Shown here piece after piece: positions 15,925 through 24,085 of a stretch of 64,000 nucleotides of DNA (its first letter is position 1; each line of letters starts with the position of its first letter). This DNA is from Mycobacterium hubeiense. Its GTDB lineage: Bacteria; Actinomycetota; Actinomycetes; Mycobacteriales; Mycobacteriaceae. The notes beneath the pieces are model-generated. The model saw nothing but the letters and a program-made list of their open reading frames with translations. It made no database searches and was not told the DNA's origin. The position numbers and the translations under genes were made by a program. The stretch is from contig NZ_PIZU01000003.1 of assembly GCF_002838065.1 (NCBI RefSeq), positions 62,001-126,000 on the forward strand. The letters are read 5' to 3'.

Positions 15925-16393
15925 GATGCCGGTTCAAGTAACGGTCAACGGACGCGAGTTCGAGGCCAGCGTCGAACCGCGGGTGACGCTCGCGGACTTC
16001 CTGCGCGAGAAGTGCGGGCTGACTGGCACGCATCTGGGCTGCGAACACGGCGCCTGCGGTGCGTGCACGGTGCTAGTCGACGGCGACGCCGTGCGCTCCT
16101 GCTTGATGTTCGCGGTGCAGGCGGAGGGTTCGCAGGTCACGACGGTGGAGGGCATCGCCTCGGCCGACGGTGAACTCTCACCGGTGCAGGCGGCACTGCG
16201 CGAGTGTCACGGCCTGCAATGCGGCTTCTGCACACCGGGTTTCGTCACGTCGATCACCGCGCTGCTGCGCGAAAACCCGCAGCCCAGCGATGACGAGATC
16301 CGCGAAGGACTGTCCGGAAACTTCTGCCGGTGCACCGGCTACCAGGGCATCGTGAACGCGGTGCACCTCGCCGCGGAGAAGATGCGGGGCTAA
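15917..16393 (+). CDS. 2Fe-2S small subunit (CoxS-like)
   Basis: A 158-residue iron-sulfur subunit. The plant-type ferredoxin cluster is CEHGACGACTVL plus a later Cys (AVRSC). The second cluster lies in the helical domain (CHGLQCGFCTPGF ... GNFCRCTGYQGI). Together these wire the molybdenum centre to FAD. Start ATG 15917 overlaps the end of the FAD subunit by eight bases; ATG 15926 (MPVQVTVNG) is possible. Confidence 0.92.
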   Translation: MHEMPVQVTVNGREFEASVEPRVTLADFLREKCGLTGTHLGCEHGACGACTVLVDGDAVRSCLMFAVQAEGSQVTTVEGIASADGELSPVQAALRECHGLQCGFCTPGFVTSITALLRENPQPSDDEIREGLSGNFCRCTGYQGIVNAVHLAAEKMRG

Positions 16394-16449
16394 TCGCGGC
16401 CGGGCGTTTTACGGCCTTATGCCTAGGATTGATGCCACTTTTTGGCACA

Positions 16450-16466
16450 AATCCTCCACTTAAGCG
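16450..16466. repeat. 17-base direct repeat, copy A
   Basis: AATCCTCCACTTAAGCG; contains the stop codon of the DUF559 fragment. It matches copy B at 16 of 17 bases, and similarity continues on both sides (GGC before, GGCGC after). Confidence 0.6.
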
Positions 16467-16831
16467 GCGCGATCGATCGTCGCGAACTCGCAACCCGCCC
16501 CACAGGGATGCCCGTCAACGGCGACTCCATGTCGCTGCATAAGACGGGCGATCTTCGCGGCTGTCTGACATGCACGTCCGAAAACCTGGCCGTAGGAGAG
16601 TCTGACGGTCGATCGTCCCTCGATCGCGGCGTCCAGATCGCGCTCGAAATCGGCGTCGCGCGCTGATGCCGTGTCGTGATAGATCCGCCCGTCGAGTTCG
16701 ACCACCAGCCGTCCCGCGTACTCCACGTCGCGGTAGCAGACACCCGTCGATGAGACGGCCCGCTGTTGTCGAGAGCCACGGGGCAGGCCATGCGCTCGGG
16801 TGGCTCGAATCCTCCACCTAAGCGTGGCGCA
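16460..16831 (-). pseudogene. 5'-truncated DUF559 endonuclease-like fragment
   Basis: The frame is open directly after the stop of the SDR gene at 16832 and reads RAHGLPRGSRQQRAVS, then YRDVEYAGRLVVELDGRIYH and RDADFERDLDAAIEGRSTVR, then LSYGQVFGRACQTAAKIARL, ending at 16460. This is the C-terminal half of the mycobacterial DUF559 (Vsr-like endonuclease fold) family. No start codon precedes the homologous part; GTG 16726 would give 88 residues but cut the domain. The usual N-terminal antitoxin-like region is absent. The fragment is bordered by near-identical 17-base direct repeats at 16450 and 16808. Conserved fold, but almost certainly not a full gene. Confidence 0.7.
16808..16824. repeat. 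17-base direct repeat, copy B
   Basis: AATCCTCCACCTAAGCG; lies 8 bases beyond the stop of the SDR gene, 358 bases from copy A in the same orientation, so the pair brackets the DUF559 fragment. Confidence 0.6.
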
Positions 16832-17674
16832 TTACGAGGAGACGACGCCGCGTAGCCCGTCGGCGCCGAAGATCGGCTCCAGCATCCCCGAGATGTCCGG
16901 CCCGCGGCGCAGCCCGTGCCCGCCGTCGACGTTGATCGCCTGGCCGGTGATCCAGCTCGCGGCATCGCTGAGCAAGAACACCGCCAAATGAGCGATGTCC
17001 TCCACCTCGCCGAATCGCGGCAGCGGCGTGCAGGCGCGGTAATCGTCGGTGACGGCCGGCACTTCCATGATCGGGCCGACCATCTCGGTGCGCGTCAGGC
17101 CCGGGCGAATGCTGTTCACCCGCACCCACGACGGCCCCAACTCGTCGGCCGCCAACATCAATAAGTGGTCCAACGCCGCCTTGCTCACCCCGTACGCGCC
17201 GAACCACCGATGGATGTTGCTCGACGCGATCGACGAGATCCCGACGAACGATCCCCCGCCGCCGCGCACCATCTCCCGGCCCGCATGCTTGAGCAGGTAC
17301 ATGGTGCCGTTGATGTTCAGGTCGATGGTGCGCCGCCACGCGTCGGAATCGATCTGCGTGATCGGCCCGATCGTCTCGGATCCGCCCGCACTGTGCACGA
17401 CGCCGTGCAGCCGGCCGTGCCACGCGGTGGCGGCGTCGACCGCCCGGGCGACTTCGTCCTCGTTGGTGACATCGGTGGGCTCGTAGCGGACCTCCCCCGA
17501 ACCCTCCCCGGCGCGGATCTCGTCGACGGCTGCGCTGAGCTTGTCGGCGTTGCGCCCGACGAGCGTGACGTGCCCGCCGGAGGCGACGATCGCCGCGGCG
17601 GCGCCCTTGCCGATTCCGCTACCGCCGCCGGTCACCAGATATGTACGGTCTGCCAACGAGATCTGCATCGTCAA
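16832..17674 (-). CDS. short-chain dehydrogenase/reductase
   Basis: A 280-residue classical SDR. Cofactor motif TGGGSGIGKGAA near residue 15, then VVHSAGGSE, the serine in FVGISSIASS, and YGVSK near residue 163 as the Tyr-Lys pair; a C-terminal INVDGGH closes the fold. It follows the crotonase gene with a four-base overlap, so the pair likely hydrates and oxidises one acyl-CoA, as in a beta-oxidation turn. Substrate unknown. The DUF559 fragment begins right after its stop codon. Confidence 0.87.
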   Translation of the reverse strand: MTMQISLADRTYLVTGGGSGIGKGAAAAIVASGGHVTLVGRNADKLSAAVDEIRAGEGSGEVRYEPTDVTNEDEVARAVDAATAWHGRLHGVVHSAGGSETIGPITQIDSDAWRRTIDLNINGTMYLLKHAGREMVRGGGGSFVGISSIASSNIHRWFGAYGVSKAALDHLLMLAADELGPSWVRVNSIRPGLTRTEMVGPIMEVPAVTDDYRACTPLPRFGEVEDIAHLAVFLLSDAASWITGQAINVDGGHGLRRGPDISGMLEPIFGADGLRGVVSS

Positions 17675-18564
17675 GGTGTATCACGCCTCGCGAGCTTCGG
17701 TGCCCCCAGCGTCCGCCAATCCGGCACGTCCGGCGGCAGCCCGACCGGGTACCTGTTCTCGTTGTGCGCCGCCCAATGCGCATGCCCGAGTTCGTGAATG
17801 TGGAACGCGTGCCGCAGCGCCTCGGTGAATCCCATTGCATCGGCTGCGGCATTCACCGAATCCTTGACCAGCAGCGCCGCCATCGTCGGCCGCTCGGCGA
17901 TACGGCGCGCGAATTCCAGTGTCTTGTCCTCGAGTTCGTCGCGGGCAAAGATCTTCGACACCATGCCCAGCCGGTACGCCTCGTCAGCGTCGATCGAATC
18001 ACCGGTCAGCAGTAACTCTTTGGCCTTACGGGCACCGAATTCCCATGGATGGGCGTAATATTCGACGCCCGGCATGCCCATCCGAACCGCGACCACGTCG
18101 CTGAACTTCGCGTCGTCCGCCGCGACGATCAAGTCGCACGCCCAGATCAGCATCAGACCGGCCGAAATGGCATTGCCCTGCACCGAAGCGATGGTGATCT
18201 TGCGCAGATCCCGCCAGCGGCGCGTGTTCTCGAAGAAGAAGTGCCACTCCTGCAGATAGGTCCGCTCCGCGATCGCGGGCATCGTCGCGCCGTGCGACCG
18301 GAACGTCGGATGCTGATCCGGCCCGGGTTTACGCTCCAGCAGCGCTTCTTCAGACCCCAGATCGTGTCCGGCGGAGAAGTTCTTACCGCGGGCCGCCAGG
18401 ATCACCACGCGCACCTGATCGTCAGCTTCGGCGCGGCCGAACGCCTCGTCCAATTGCACCAGCATGGTTCGCGATTGCGCGTTCTGGGCGTCCGGCCGGT
18501 TGAGCCAGATACGTGCGATGCGACCCTCGTCGAGCGTCTCGTAGGTCACCTGTTCGCCAGCCAC
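17671..18564 (-). CDS. crotonase-family enoyl-CoA hydratase
   Basis: A 297-residue crotonase. The oxyanion-hole regions are KNFSAGHDLGSEE and GNAISAGLMLIWACDLIVA; MGMPGVEYYAHPWEFG is where the second catalytic Glu normally lies. The first catalytic Glu (usually GGGxE) is replaced by a hydrophobic residue (AGLML), so activity may be isomerase- or hydrolase-like rather than standard hydratase. Start GTG 18564. It leads a two-gene operon with the SDR. Longer than EchA19 and not its orthologue. Confidence 0.85.
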   Translation of the reverse strand: MAGEQVTYETLDEGRIARIWLNRPDAQNAQSRTMLVQLDEAFGRAEADDQVRVVILAARGKNFSAGHDLGSEEALLERKPGPDQHPTFRSHGATMPAIAERTYLQEWHFFFENTRRWRDLRKITIASVQGNAISAGLMLIWACDLIVAADDAKFSDVVAVRMGMPGVEYYAHPWEFGARKAKELLLTGDSIDADEAYRLGMVSKIFARDELEDKTLEFARRIAERPTMAALLVKDSVNAAADAMGFTEALRHAFHIHELGHAHWAAHNENRYPVGLPPDVPDWRTLGAPKLARRDTP

Positions 18565-18714
18565 AGCGGACCACCTCGTTCACTTGCCACGTATGGAGCA
18601 TCCAGGGATATCCGTGGACAAAAAGCACACTACGTGTAACGCGTATAGCCTCCGTCAGCCACCCGCCGACCTACAATTGGCCGGGGGGACAGCAAACGAG
18701 AGAAGGCACACCCG
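18565..18714. promoter_or_regulatory. divergent promoter region, crotonase operon/secreted-protein pair
   Basis: A 150-base gap between divergent genes. It contains ACACTACGTGT (18626-18636), a near palindrome, and CGCGTATAGCC as a possible -10 region. Nothing more specific is recognised. Confidence 0.35.
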
Positions 18715-19077
18715 ATGGCTACGACGCTACGACGACTCATCCTGGCCGGCGGATTCGCAGTCGCGGTGGCCGTAAACCCGGCGGCGGCCATGCTGAATTC
18801 GCCTGACACCACGCCGCTTGCCACGTGCGCCCCCGGCGAAGAAGAAGATGTGTTCACCGTCGTCTGCACCCCAATGCTGGTGCCGAATTCGCCGTCGCCG
18901 TTCACCACCACGGCCGCCAACCCGGACGTGCCTGAAATCGACGGCATTCCATGCATCGGCCGCAGCGCCGCCGCCTGCGTGGGCCTGGCCGAAGACGCAC
19001 AGGCTCAAGGCCCGCAACCGGTCCCGCAGTCGACGATCGGCTCGAGCCCGACGGTCACCGGCCACCTCGGCCCGTAA
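18715..19077 (+). CDS. small secreted protein, tandem copy 1
   Basis: A 120-residue protein with a signal peptide (LRRLILAGGFAVAVAVNPAAA). The mature part has four Cys (CAPGEEED, VVCTPM, GIPCIGRS, AACVGLAE), the phrase NPDVPEIDGIPC and a C-terminus QSTIGSSPTVTGHLGP. It resembles small mycobacterial secreted proteins that databases name intersectin-EH-binding protein Ibp1; I do not know a proven function. The ATG has GAGAAGG about 8 bases upstream. A close paralogue follows 116 bases later. Confidence 0.72.
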   Translation: MATTLRRLILAGGFAVAVAVNPAAAMLNSPDTTPLATCAPGEEEDVFTVVCTPMLVPNSPSPFTTTAANPDVPEIDGIPCIGRSAAACVGLAEDAQAQGPQPVPQSTIGSSPTVTGHLGP

Positions 19078-19193
19078 CAGGCACAGCGTCGTCCCAGCGA
19101 ACCCGAAGAAGCTGTGCAGATTTCTCCCAGCTTCCATAGACTTTCTGACGACGACGCACGACGACGCTCGTAATGACTACAGAAAGCGTGACG

Positions 19194-19565
19194 ATGGCGA
19201 CCTTCCAGATTCCTGCACGACGACTTCTCATTACCGGTGGATTCGCGGTCGCAGTCGCCGCAGCGCCGGCGATGGCCGTCGTTGCCACACCGACCAGCCC
19301 GGCAGCACCGGTGGCCGCTTGCCCCAACGGCGAAGAAGCGGACCAGTACACCGGCGTCTGCGTGCCGCACACCGTGCCGAACTCCCCGTTCACCACCCTT
19401 CCCGGCAACCCTGACGTGCCCACCATCGGCGGCATTCCCTGTATCGGCCGCCATGTCAGTGAGTGTGTCGGCTTGGCCGAGGAACAGCAGGCCATGGCGC
19501 CACAGCCGGCGCCGCAGTCGACGATCGGCTCCAGCCCCACGGTGACCGGGCATCTCGGCCCGTAA
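19194..19565 (+). CDS. small secreted protein, tandem copy 2
   Basis: A 123-residue paralogue of the gene before. It has a signal peptide (RRLLITGGFAVAVAAAPAMA), the same four Cys pattern (ACPNGEEAD, GVCVPHT, GIPCIGRH, SECVGLAE), NPDVPTIGGIPC and an identical STIGSSPTVTGHLGP end. I use ATG 19194 because the N-terminus then matches copy 1 and AGAAAG lies upstream; ATG 19173 would add seven residues. A recent tandem duplication is evident. Confidence 0.7.
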   Translation: MATFQIPARRLLITGGFAVAVAAAPAMAVVATPTSPAAPVAACPNGEEADQYTGVCVPHTVPNSPFTTLPGNPDVPTIGGIPCIGRHVSECVGLAEEQQAMAPQPAPQSTIGSSPTVTGHLGP

Positions 19566-19578
19566 TCGCAGGCGGCGG

Positions 19579-19595
19579 CCCTGCCGCCGGCAGGG
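19579..19595 (+). terminator. hairpin after the secreted-protein pair
   Basis: CCCTGCC (19579-19585) and GGCAGGG (19589-19595) form a perfect seven-pair stem with a three-base loop, 13 bases after the stop at 19565. No T-run follows. Confidence 0.45.
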
Positions 19596-19612
19596 TCGCC
19601 TACAGTTGGGGT

Positions 19613-19777
19613 ATGCCTGCGAAATCTGATCCCGCCGAAATCGGCGACGTCGAACCGCTAGCCGACAGCACTGCGCGCCAGGCCAGGCGTGTTGTCGCCG
19701 CCTACGCGACCGACGCGGACGAATGCCGGATCTTCTTGTCGATGCTCGGCATTGGACCGTCGAAACCCGAGGCGTAA
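19613..19777 (+). CDS. small conserved protein upstream of otsA (Rv3489-like)
   Basis: A 54-residue protein (MPAKSDPAEIGDVEPLADST... FLSMLGIGPSKPEA). It ends directly before the GTG of otsA, and a small gene, Rv3489, occupies the same place in M. tuberculosis. A regulatory or accessory role for trehalose synthesis is only inferred from coupling. No recognised domain. Confidence 0.65.
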   Translation: MPAKSDPAEIGDVEPLADSTARQARRVVAAYATDADECRIFLSMLGIGPSKPEA

Positions 19778-21238
19778 GTGGTTCCGGAGGGCGGCCGGGG
19801 GGCCGGCTCCGGAACCGCCGATTTCGTCGTGGTGGCCAACCGGCTGCCGATCGACATGGAGCGGCTGCCCGACGGCAGTACGGAGTGGAAGCGTAGCCCC
19901 GGCGGGCTGGTCACCGCCCTGGAGCCACTGCTGCGCCGCCGGCGGGGAGCGTGGATCGGCTGGCCCGGCATCACCGACGCCGACGAGGACCCGATCGAAG
20001 TAGACGACCTGCAGCTCTACCCCGTGCGGCTGTCGGCCGAAGACGTCGCCGAATACTACGAGGGCTTCTCCAACGCCACACTGTGGCCGCTGTACCACGA
20101 CGTCATCGTCAAACCGATCTACCACCGCGAGTGGTGGGACCGCTACGTCGAGGTCAACCGGCGCTTCGCCGAGGCCACATCACGGGCGGCCGCACAGGGC
20201 GCCACGGTGTGGATCCAGGACTACCAGCTGCAGCTGGTGCCGAAGATGCTGCGGATGCTCCGACCGGATCTCACGATCGGCTTTTTTCTGCACATCCCGT
20301 TCCCGCCCGTCGAGTTGTTCATGCAGATGCCGTGGCGCACCGAGATCGTGGAGGGCCTGCTCGGCGCGGACCTGGTCGGGTTCCACCTGCCCGGCGGCGC
20401 GCAGAACTTCCTCATCCTGGCCCGGCGCCTCGTAGGCGCCAACACCTCCCGCGCGTCAGTGGGTGTGCGTTCGCGATTCGGTGAGATCAATGTCGGATTC
20501 CGCACCGTAAAAGTCGGCGCGTTCCCGATCTCCATCGACTCGACGGCCCTGGATGCGCAGGCCCGTCAGCGGTCAATCCGCCAGCGCGCGAAAGAGATCC
20601 GCGTCGAACTCGGTAACCCGCGCAAAATCCTGCTCGGCGTCGACCGGCTGGATTACACCAAGGGCATCGACGTGCGGCTGCGCGCGTTCTCCGAACTGCT
20701 CGCCGAGGGCCGGGCCAAACGCGACGACACCGTGCTGGTGCAACTGGCCACCCCGAGCCGCGAACGCGTCGAGAGCTACAAGGCGATGCGCGAGGACATC
20801 GAACGTCAGGTCGGCCACATCAACGGCGAGTACGGCGAGGTCGGCCATCCGGTCGTGCACTACCTGCATCGGCCCGTGCCGCGTGAGGAGTTGATCGCGT
20901 TCTTCGTCGCCGCCGACGTCATGCTGGTCACCCCGCTGCGGGACGGCATGAACCTGGTGGCCAAGGAGTATGTGGCATGCCGCAGCGACCTCGGCGGGGC
21001 CTTGGTGCTCAGCGAATTCACCGGCGCCGCAGCCGAACTGCGTCAGGCCTACCTGGTCAACCCGCATCATCTGGAGAACGTCAAGGATGCGATCGAGGCC
21101 GCGCTGAATCAGCCACCGGAAGAGGGCCGACGACGGATGCGGGCGCTGCGCAGACAGGTGCTCGCGCACGACGTGGACCGTTGGGCGCGGTCATTCCTCG
21201 ACGCGCTGGCCGACACGAAAAAACCTAGATCGGTTTGA
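19778..21238 (+). CDS. otsA: trehalose-6-phosphate synthase OtsA
   Basis: A 486-residue GT20 enzyme making trehalose-6-phosphate from a nucleoside-diphosphate glucose and glucose-6-phosphate. Visible are [86 protein letters not shown] and [16 protein letters not shown] with the nucleotide-sugar contacts. Start GTG 19778, abutting the small gene before it. It is the gene next to mce4 in M. tuberculosis as well (Rv3490). Its last 14 bases overlap the convergent mam4B gene. Confidence 0.95.
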   Translation: MVPEGGRGAGSGTADFVVVANRLPIDMERLPDGSTEWKRSPGGLVTALEPLLRRRRGAWIGWPGITDADEDPIEVDDLQLYPVRLSAEDVAEYYEGFSNATLWPLYHDVIVKPIYHREWWDRYVEVNRRFAEATSRAAAQGATVWIQDYQLQLVPKMLRMLRPDLTIGFFLHIPFPPVELFMQMPWRTEIVEGLLGADLVGFHLPGGAQNFLILARRLVGANTSRASVGVRSRFGEINVGFRTVKVGAFPISIDSTALDAQARQRSIRQRAKEIRVELGNPRKILLGVDRLDYTKGIDVRLRAFSELLAEGRAKRDDTVLVQLATPSRERVESYKAMREDIERQVGHINGEYGEVGHPVVHYLHRPVPREELIAFFVAADVMLVTPLRDGMNLVAKEYVACRSDLGGALVLSEFTGAAAELRQAYLVNPHHLENVKDAIEAALNQPPEEGRRRMRALRRQVLAHDVDRWARSFLDALADTKKPRSV

Positions 21239-21719
21239 TGTAGGAGATCAGCCACTTGCCGTCGACCTTCTCGTAGTCGACCTTCAGGCGGCTGCCGTCG
21301 TAGACCGGCTGGCGTGACTTGTCGGTCACCGTGCGGTTCATATAGACCATCACCGACGCCGAATTGCGTTGTGCGGTCAACACTCCCACACCCACGACGT
21401 TGGCCTGGCTGATCACCTGGCGATCCCGCGCCTGCGGGATGATGTCCTTGGTGGCCCGCTCCTGGAACTCCTGGCGATACTCGGGCGTCAGCAGGTTGTA
21501 GGCGTCGGTGAGGCTGGTTTCGACGGTCTGGTAGTCGTAGCCGAACACCTTGGGAATCTGGTCGACCGCCAGGGGCGCGACGGTGGCCCGGGTGGTCTGC
21601 TCACCGCGCAGTTCCACGCGGTTCCAGTACATCGCGCCTCCGACGCCGGCGAGCGCGACCACGCCGATCGCGAGGAGCACGGCGACGAATCCGACCAGCC
21701 TGGCCGTCCAGCTGCGCAT
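21225..21719 (-). CDS. mam4B: Mce-associated membrane protein Mam4B (Rv3492c-like)
   Basis: A 164-residue protein with one N-terminal membrane helix ([26 protein letters not shown]) and a periplasmic domain resembling VirB8/NTF2-like Mce-associated proteins ([39 protein letters not shown]). Mam proteins stabilise Mce transporters. Last gene of the mce4 operon; its ATG overlaps the TGA of mam4A (TGATG at 21717-21721) when the mam4A frameshift is corrected. Confidence 0.88.
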   Translation of the reverse strand: MRSWTARLVGFVAVLLAIGVVALAGVGGAMYWNRVELRGEQTTRATVAPLAVDQIPKVFGYDYQTVETSLTDAYNLLTPEYRQEFQERATKDIIPQARDRQVISQANVVGVGVLTAQRNSASVMVYMNRTVTDKSRQPVYDGSRLKVDYEKVDGKWLISYIKPI

Positions 21720-22412
21720 CAGTTCCCGCCCTCGGGATATTTGAGGTCATACCCGGTCATGTGCCCGTTGTCGTCCTCGTGCACGATGACCCGCAACCGG
21801 TAGGGCTGTGACGGTTTGTTGGTGCCGTCGATATCGGTCACCGTGACGCGCACCGCCACCCAGCACCGCGGCGTTGTTGGCGATCTCATCGACCTCCTCC
21901 AGCGCGGCGCCGTTGATCACCGCCTCCGACGTGGCGTTGGTGTCGCGGAACAGCGCCTTGAGGTTCTCGACGTTGTTGTTCTGGCTGAGCATGTCGCGCA
22001 GCGGGCCGCTGGTGCCGTCGACGAACCGGTTCACGCTCTCGTCGATGTTGTCCTGCGTGTAGCTGAACATGTTCACCACGGTCTGCGACGCGGTGTCGAC
22101 GAAGCGCTGGTTGCGGGCTTGGATCGCCTCGGCGTCACGCTGCTGGTCGACCAGCACGAACACACCCACGGCCAGCGCGGCCGCCATCACGAACCCGGCG
22201 GTCAACGCGCAGATGGCCACCAACCGGCGATGTGGCTGCCGCCGCGGTGGCGGGCCCGCCGGCCTGGGCACCCGCACCTTGACGACCGGCGGCTCGAGAG
22301 TCGCGGTGCCGGTGGCCCCGGCCGCGCCGTTCACGGGTCCGGCCGGCCGCACCGCACGCCGACGCCCCCGTTGCCTCGTCACCTCGGGTGTCAAGGCCTC
22401 CTGTTCTGCCAT
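21719..22412 (-). pseudogene. mam4A: Mce-associated protein Mam4A (Rv3493c-like), frameshifted near the 3' end
   Basis: The N-terminal basic/proline region, a membrane helix (LVAICALTAGFVMAAALAVGVFVLV) and a Mam domain are intact to ...EEVDEIANNAAVL. There a run of three C on the plus strand (21859-21861), where two would keep the frame, shifts translation. In the corrected frame the protein continues AVRVTVTDIDGTNKPSQPYR, then LRVIVHEDDNGHMTGYDLKY and PEGGN, and stops at 21719, exactly overlapping mam4B. As read, it ends in unrelated residues at 21747. The well-preserved tail suggests a very recent mutation or a sequencing error. Confidence 0.8.
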
Positions 22413-24085
22413 TACGCCTGCCTTGGATCCATCATCAGGTCTACCCAGTTCTCCGCAGGCGCCAGTTTGTCAGCGCCGGGCGCGAAGACGCCAGTTCCGC
22501 CTGCCGGATCCGCGAAGACGCCGGTGTTCTGGTCGTAGGTGGCAACCGTCGGACCCGAGGCCAACGGCGGTGCCTCGGCGGGCAACGGCGGAGCCGGTGC
22601 ACCCGCCGGCGGCGGGGGCGCCGGCCGGCCATACGGCGGAACGAGCTGATCCGGTGGAGCATAGAACGGCCACGGCGGTGGTGGCGGACCGGGCTTGTTC
22701 GGGGGGTACGGCAACGGATACGGCGCATGCGGCGCCGGCCCCGGGCCCGGCGGGACTCCCGGCGGCAGCTCGACCACCGGCGGACCCGGATCGGGATCCA
22801 CCTGCGGCGGGATCATCGGGAACTTGTTGGGCGGCAGAATGTTTCGCCCGTCGGTGATCGGCTCGCCGTACGGGATCGGCGGCCCGCGCCACGGGTTGCT
22901 GCCGATCGGCACGTATCCGTTGGGGTCGCGGCAGAGTTGCACCGTCGGCGCGCGCTTGCCCGGGAACTCCTGGCACGGGTAGTTCCGCGCGCCGCGCACC
23001 ACGCTCGGATCGTTTTGTGCGGTCTTGCAGTACAGATCCGGCGGGAGTTCGCGCAGCGTGGTGTCGGCCGGTGAGCGGATCTGGGTCGGCGGCACGAAGC
23101 CCACCGAACACGGCGGCGGATCGCCCAGCGAGATCTTGAAGTCCAGCTTGCCGCCCTCATCCGAGGGCACGCCGCCGGCGACGGTGTTGAGCGCGGCCAG
23201 CAGCGCCGGGAAGATCACCAGCGCCTGCTCGAGCGACTTGTTGTAGATCACGCCGATGCGACCGAAGTTGGCTAGGTTGGCGGCCAGCATGGGGAAGGTC
23301 GGCCGGATGCCCGCGAACGTTTCGTTGGCTTCGGCGGTCGCCCCGGGGACGGTCTGCAGCACGGATCGCACCTGCGAGTCGGCGTTGGCCACCTCACCGG
23401 TGAACCGGGCCAGCCCGTCGGCCAGCGACTTGATGTCATCGCCGCCACGGATCTGGGCGTCCAGGAACGGCCCGGCCTGGTCGATCAACTGGGTGACCTG
23501 CCCGTAATTGGCGTTGGCCTCGTCGACGAGCATGCGCGCCGACTGGATCAGCCGGGCCAGCTCGGGCCCAGATCCGTTGAACGCCTTGAACGTCTCGCGC
23601 AGCAGGTCCTCCAGGCGGGTGTCCCCCACGCTGTTGACCAGGCTTTCGGCCTCGCGGAGCAGCCCGGCGATGTCCTGGCCGATCGCGGTGCGGTCCTTGC
23701 TGATGCTCGCCCCGTCGCGCAGCTTGTCCGACGCCGGATCCTCCGGCGGCACCAAGTCGATGTACTGCTCACCGACCGCCGAGACGCTCTTGACCGTCGC
23801 AGTGACGTTCTCCGGCACCGGCGTAGAGCTGTTCAGCCGCATGTGGGCGACGACGCCGTCGTCGGTGAGACCGACCCCTTCGACCCGGCCGATGGTGACA
23901 CCGCGATAGGTGACGTTGGCGTTCTCGTAGATCCCGCCGCCGGCCACGAAATTGGCGTCGACGTCGTAGGTGCCGATGCCCATCGCGGCGGGCAGGTGCA
24001 GATAGAACGCCGAGATGGCCCCGACGGTGAGCACGGTGACGATCGCAAAGATCGTCAACTGCAAACGGGTGAGCCGGTCCAGCAT
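22412..24085 (-). CDS. mce4F: Mce4F
   Basis: A 557-residue Mce-family subunit of the sterol importer. It has an N-terminal helix (LTIFAIVTVLTVGAISAFYL), the MCE/MlaD domain (residues about 35-115: YDVDANFVAGGGIYENANVT), and helical coil regions. The C-terminal tail from about residue 410 is very rich in proline and glycine. Mce subunits form a periplasmic hexameric tunnel from the outer envelope to the YrbE permease. It shares one base with mce4E and one with mam4A. Confidence 0.95.
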   Translation of the reverse strand: MLDRLTRLQLTIFAIVTVLTVGAISAFYLHLPAAMGIGTYDVDANFVAGGGIYENANVTYRGVTIGRVEGVGLTDDGVVAHMRLNSSTPVPENVTATVKSVSAVGEQYIDLVPPEDPASDKLRDGASISKDRTAIGQDIAGLLREAESLVNSVGDTRLEDLLRETFKAFNGSGPELARLIQSARMLVDEANANYGQVTQLIDQAGPFLDAQIRGGDDIKSLADGLARFTGEVANADSQVRSVLQTVPGATAEANETFAGIRPTFPMLAANLANFGRIGVIYNKSLEQALVIFPALLAALNTVAGGVPSDEGGKLDFKISLGDPPPCSVGFVPPTQIRSPADTTLRELPPDLYCKTAQNDPSVVRGARNYPCQEFPGKRAPTVQLCRDPNGYVPIGSNPWRGPPIPYGEPITDGRNILPPNKFPMIPPQVDPDPGPPVVELPPGVPPGPGPAPHAPYPLPYPPNKPGPPPPPWPFYAPPDQLVPPYGRPAPPPPAGAPAPPLPAEAPPLASGPTVATYDQNTGVFADPAGGTGVFAPGADKLAPAENWVDLMMDPRQA

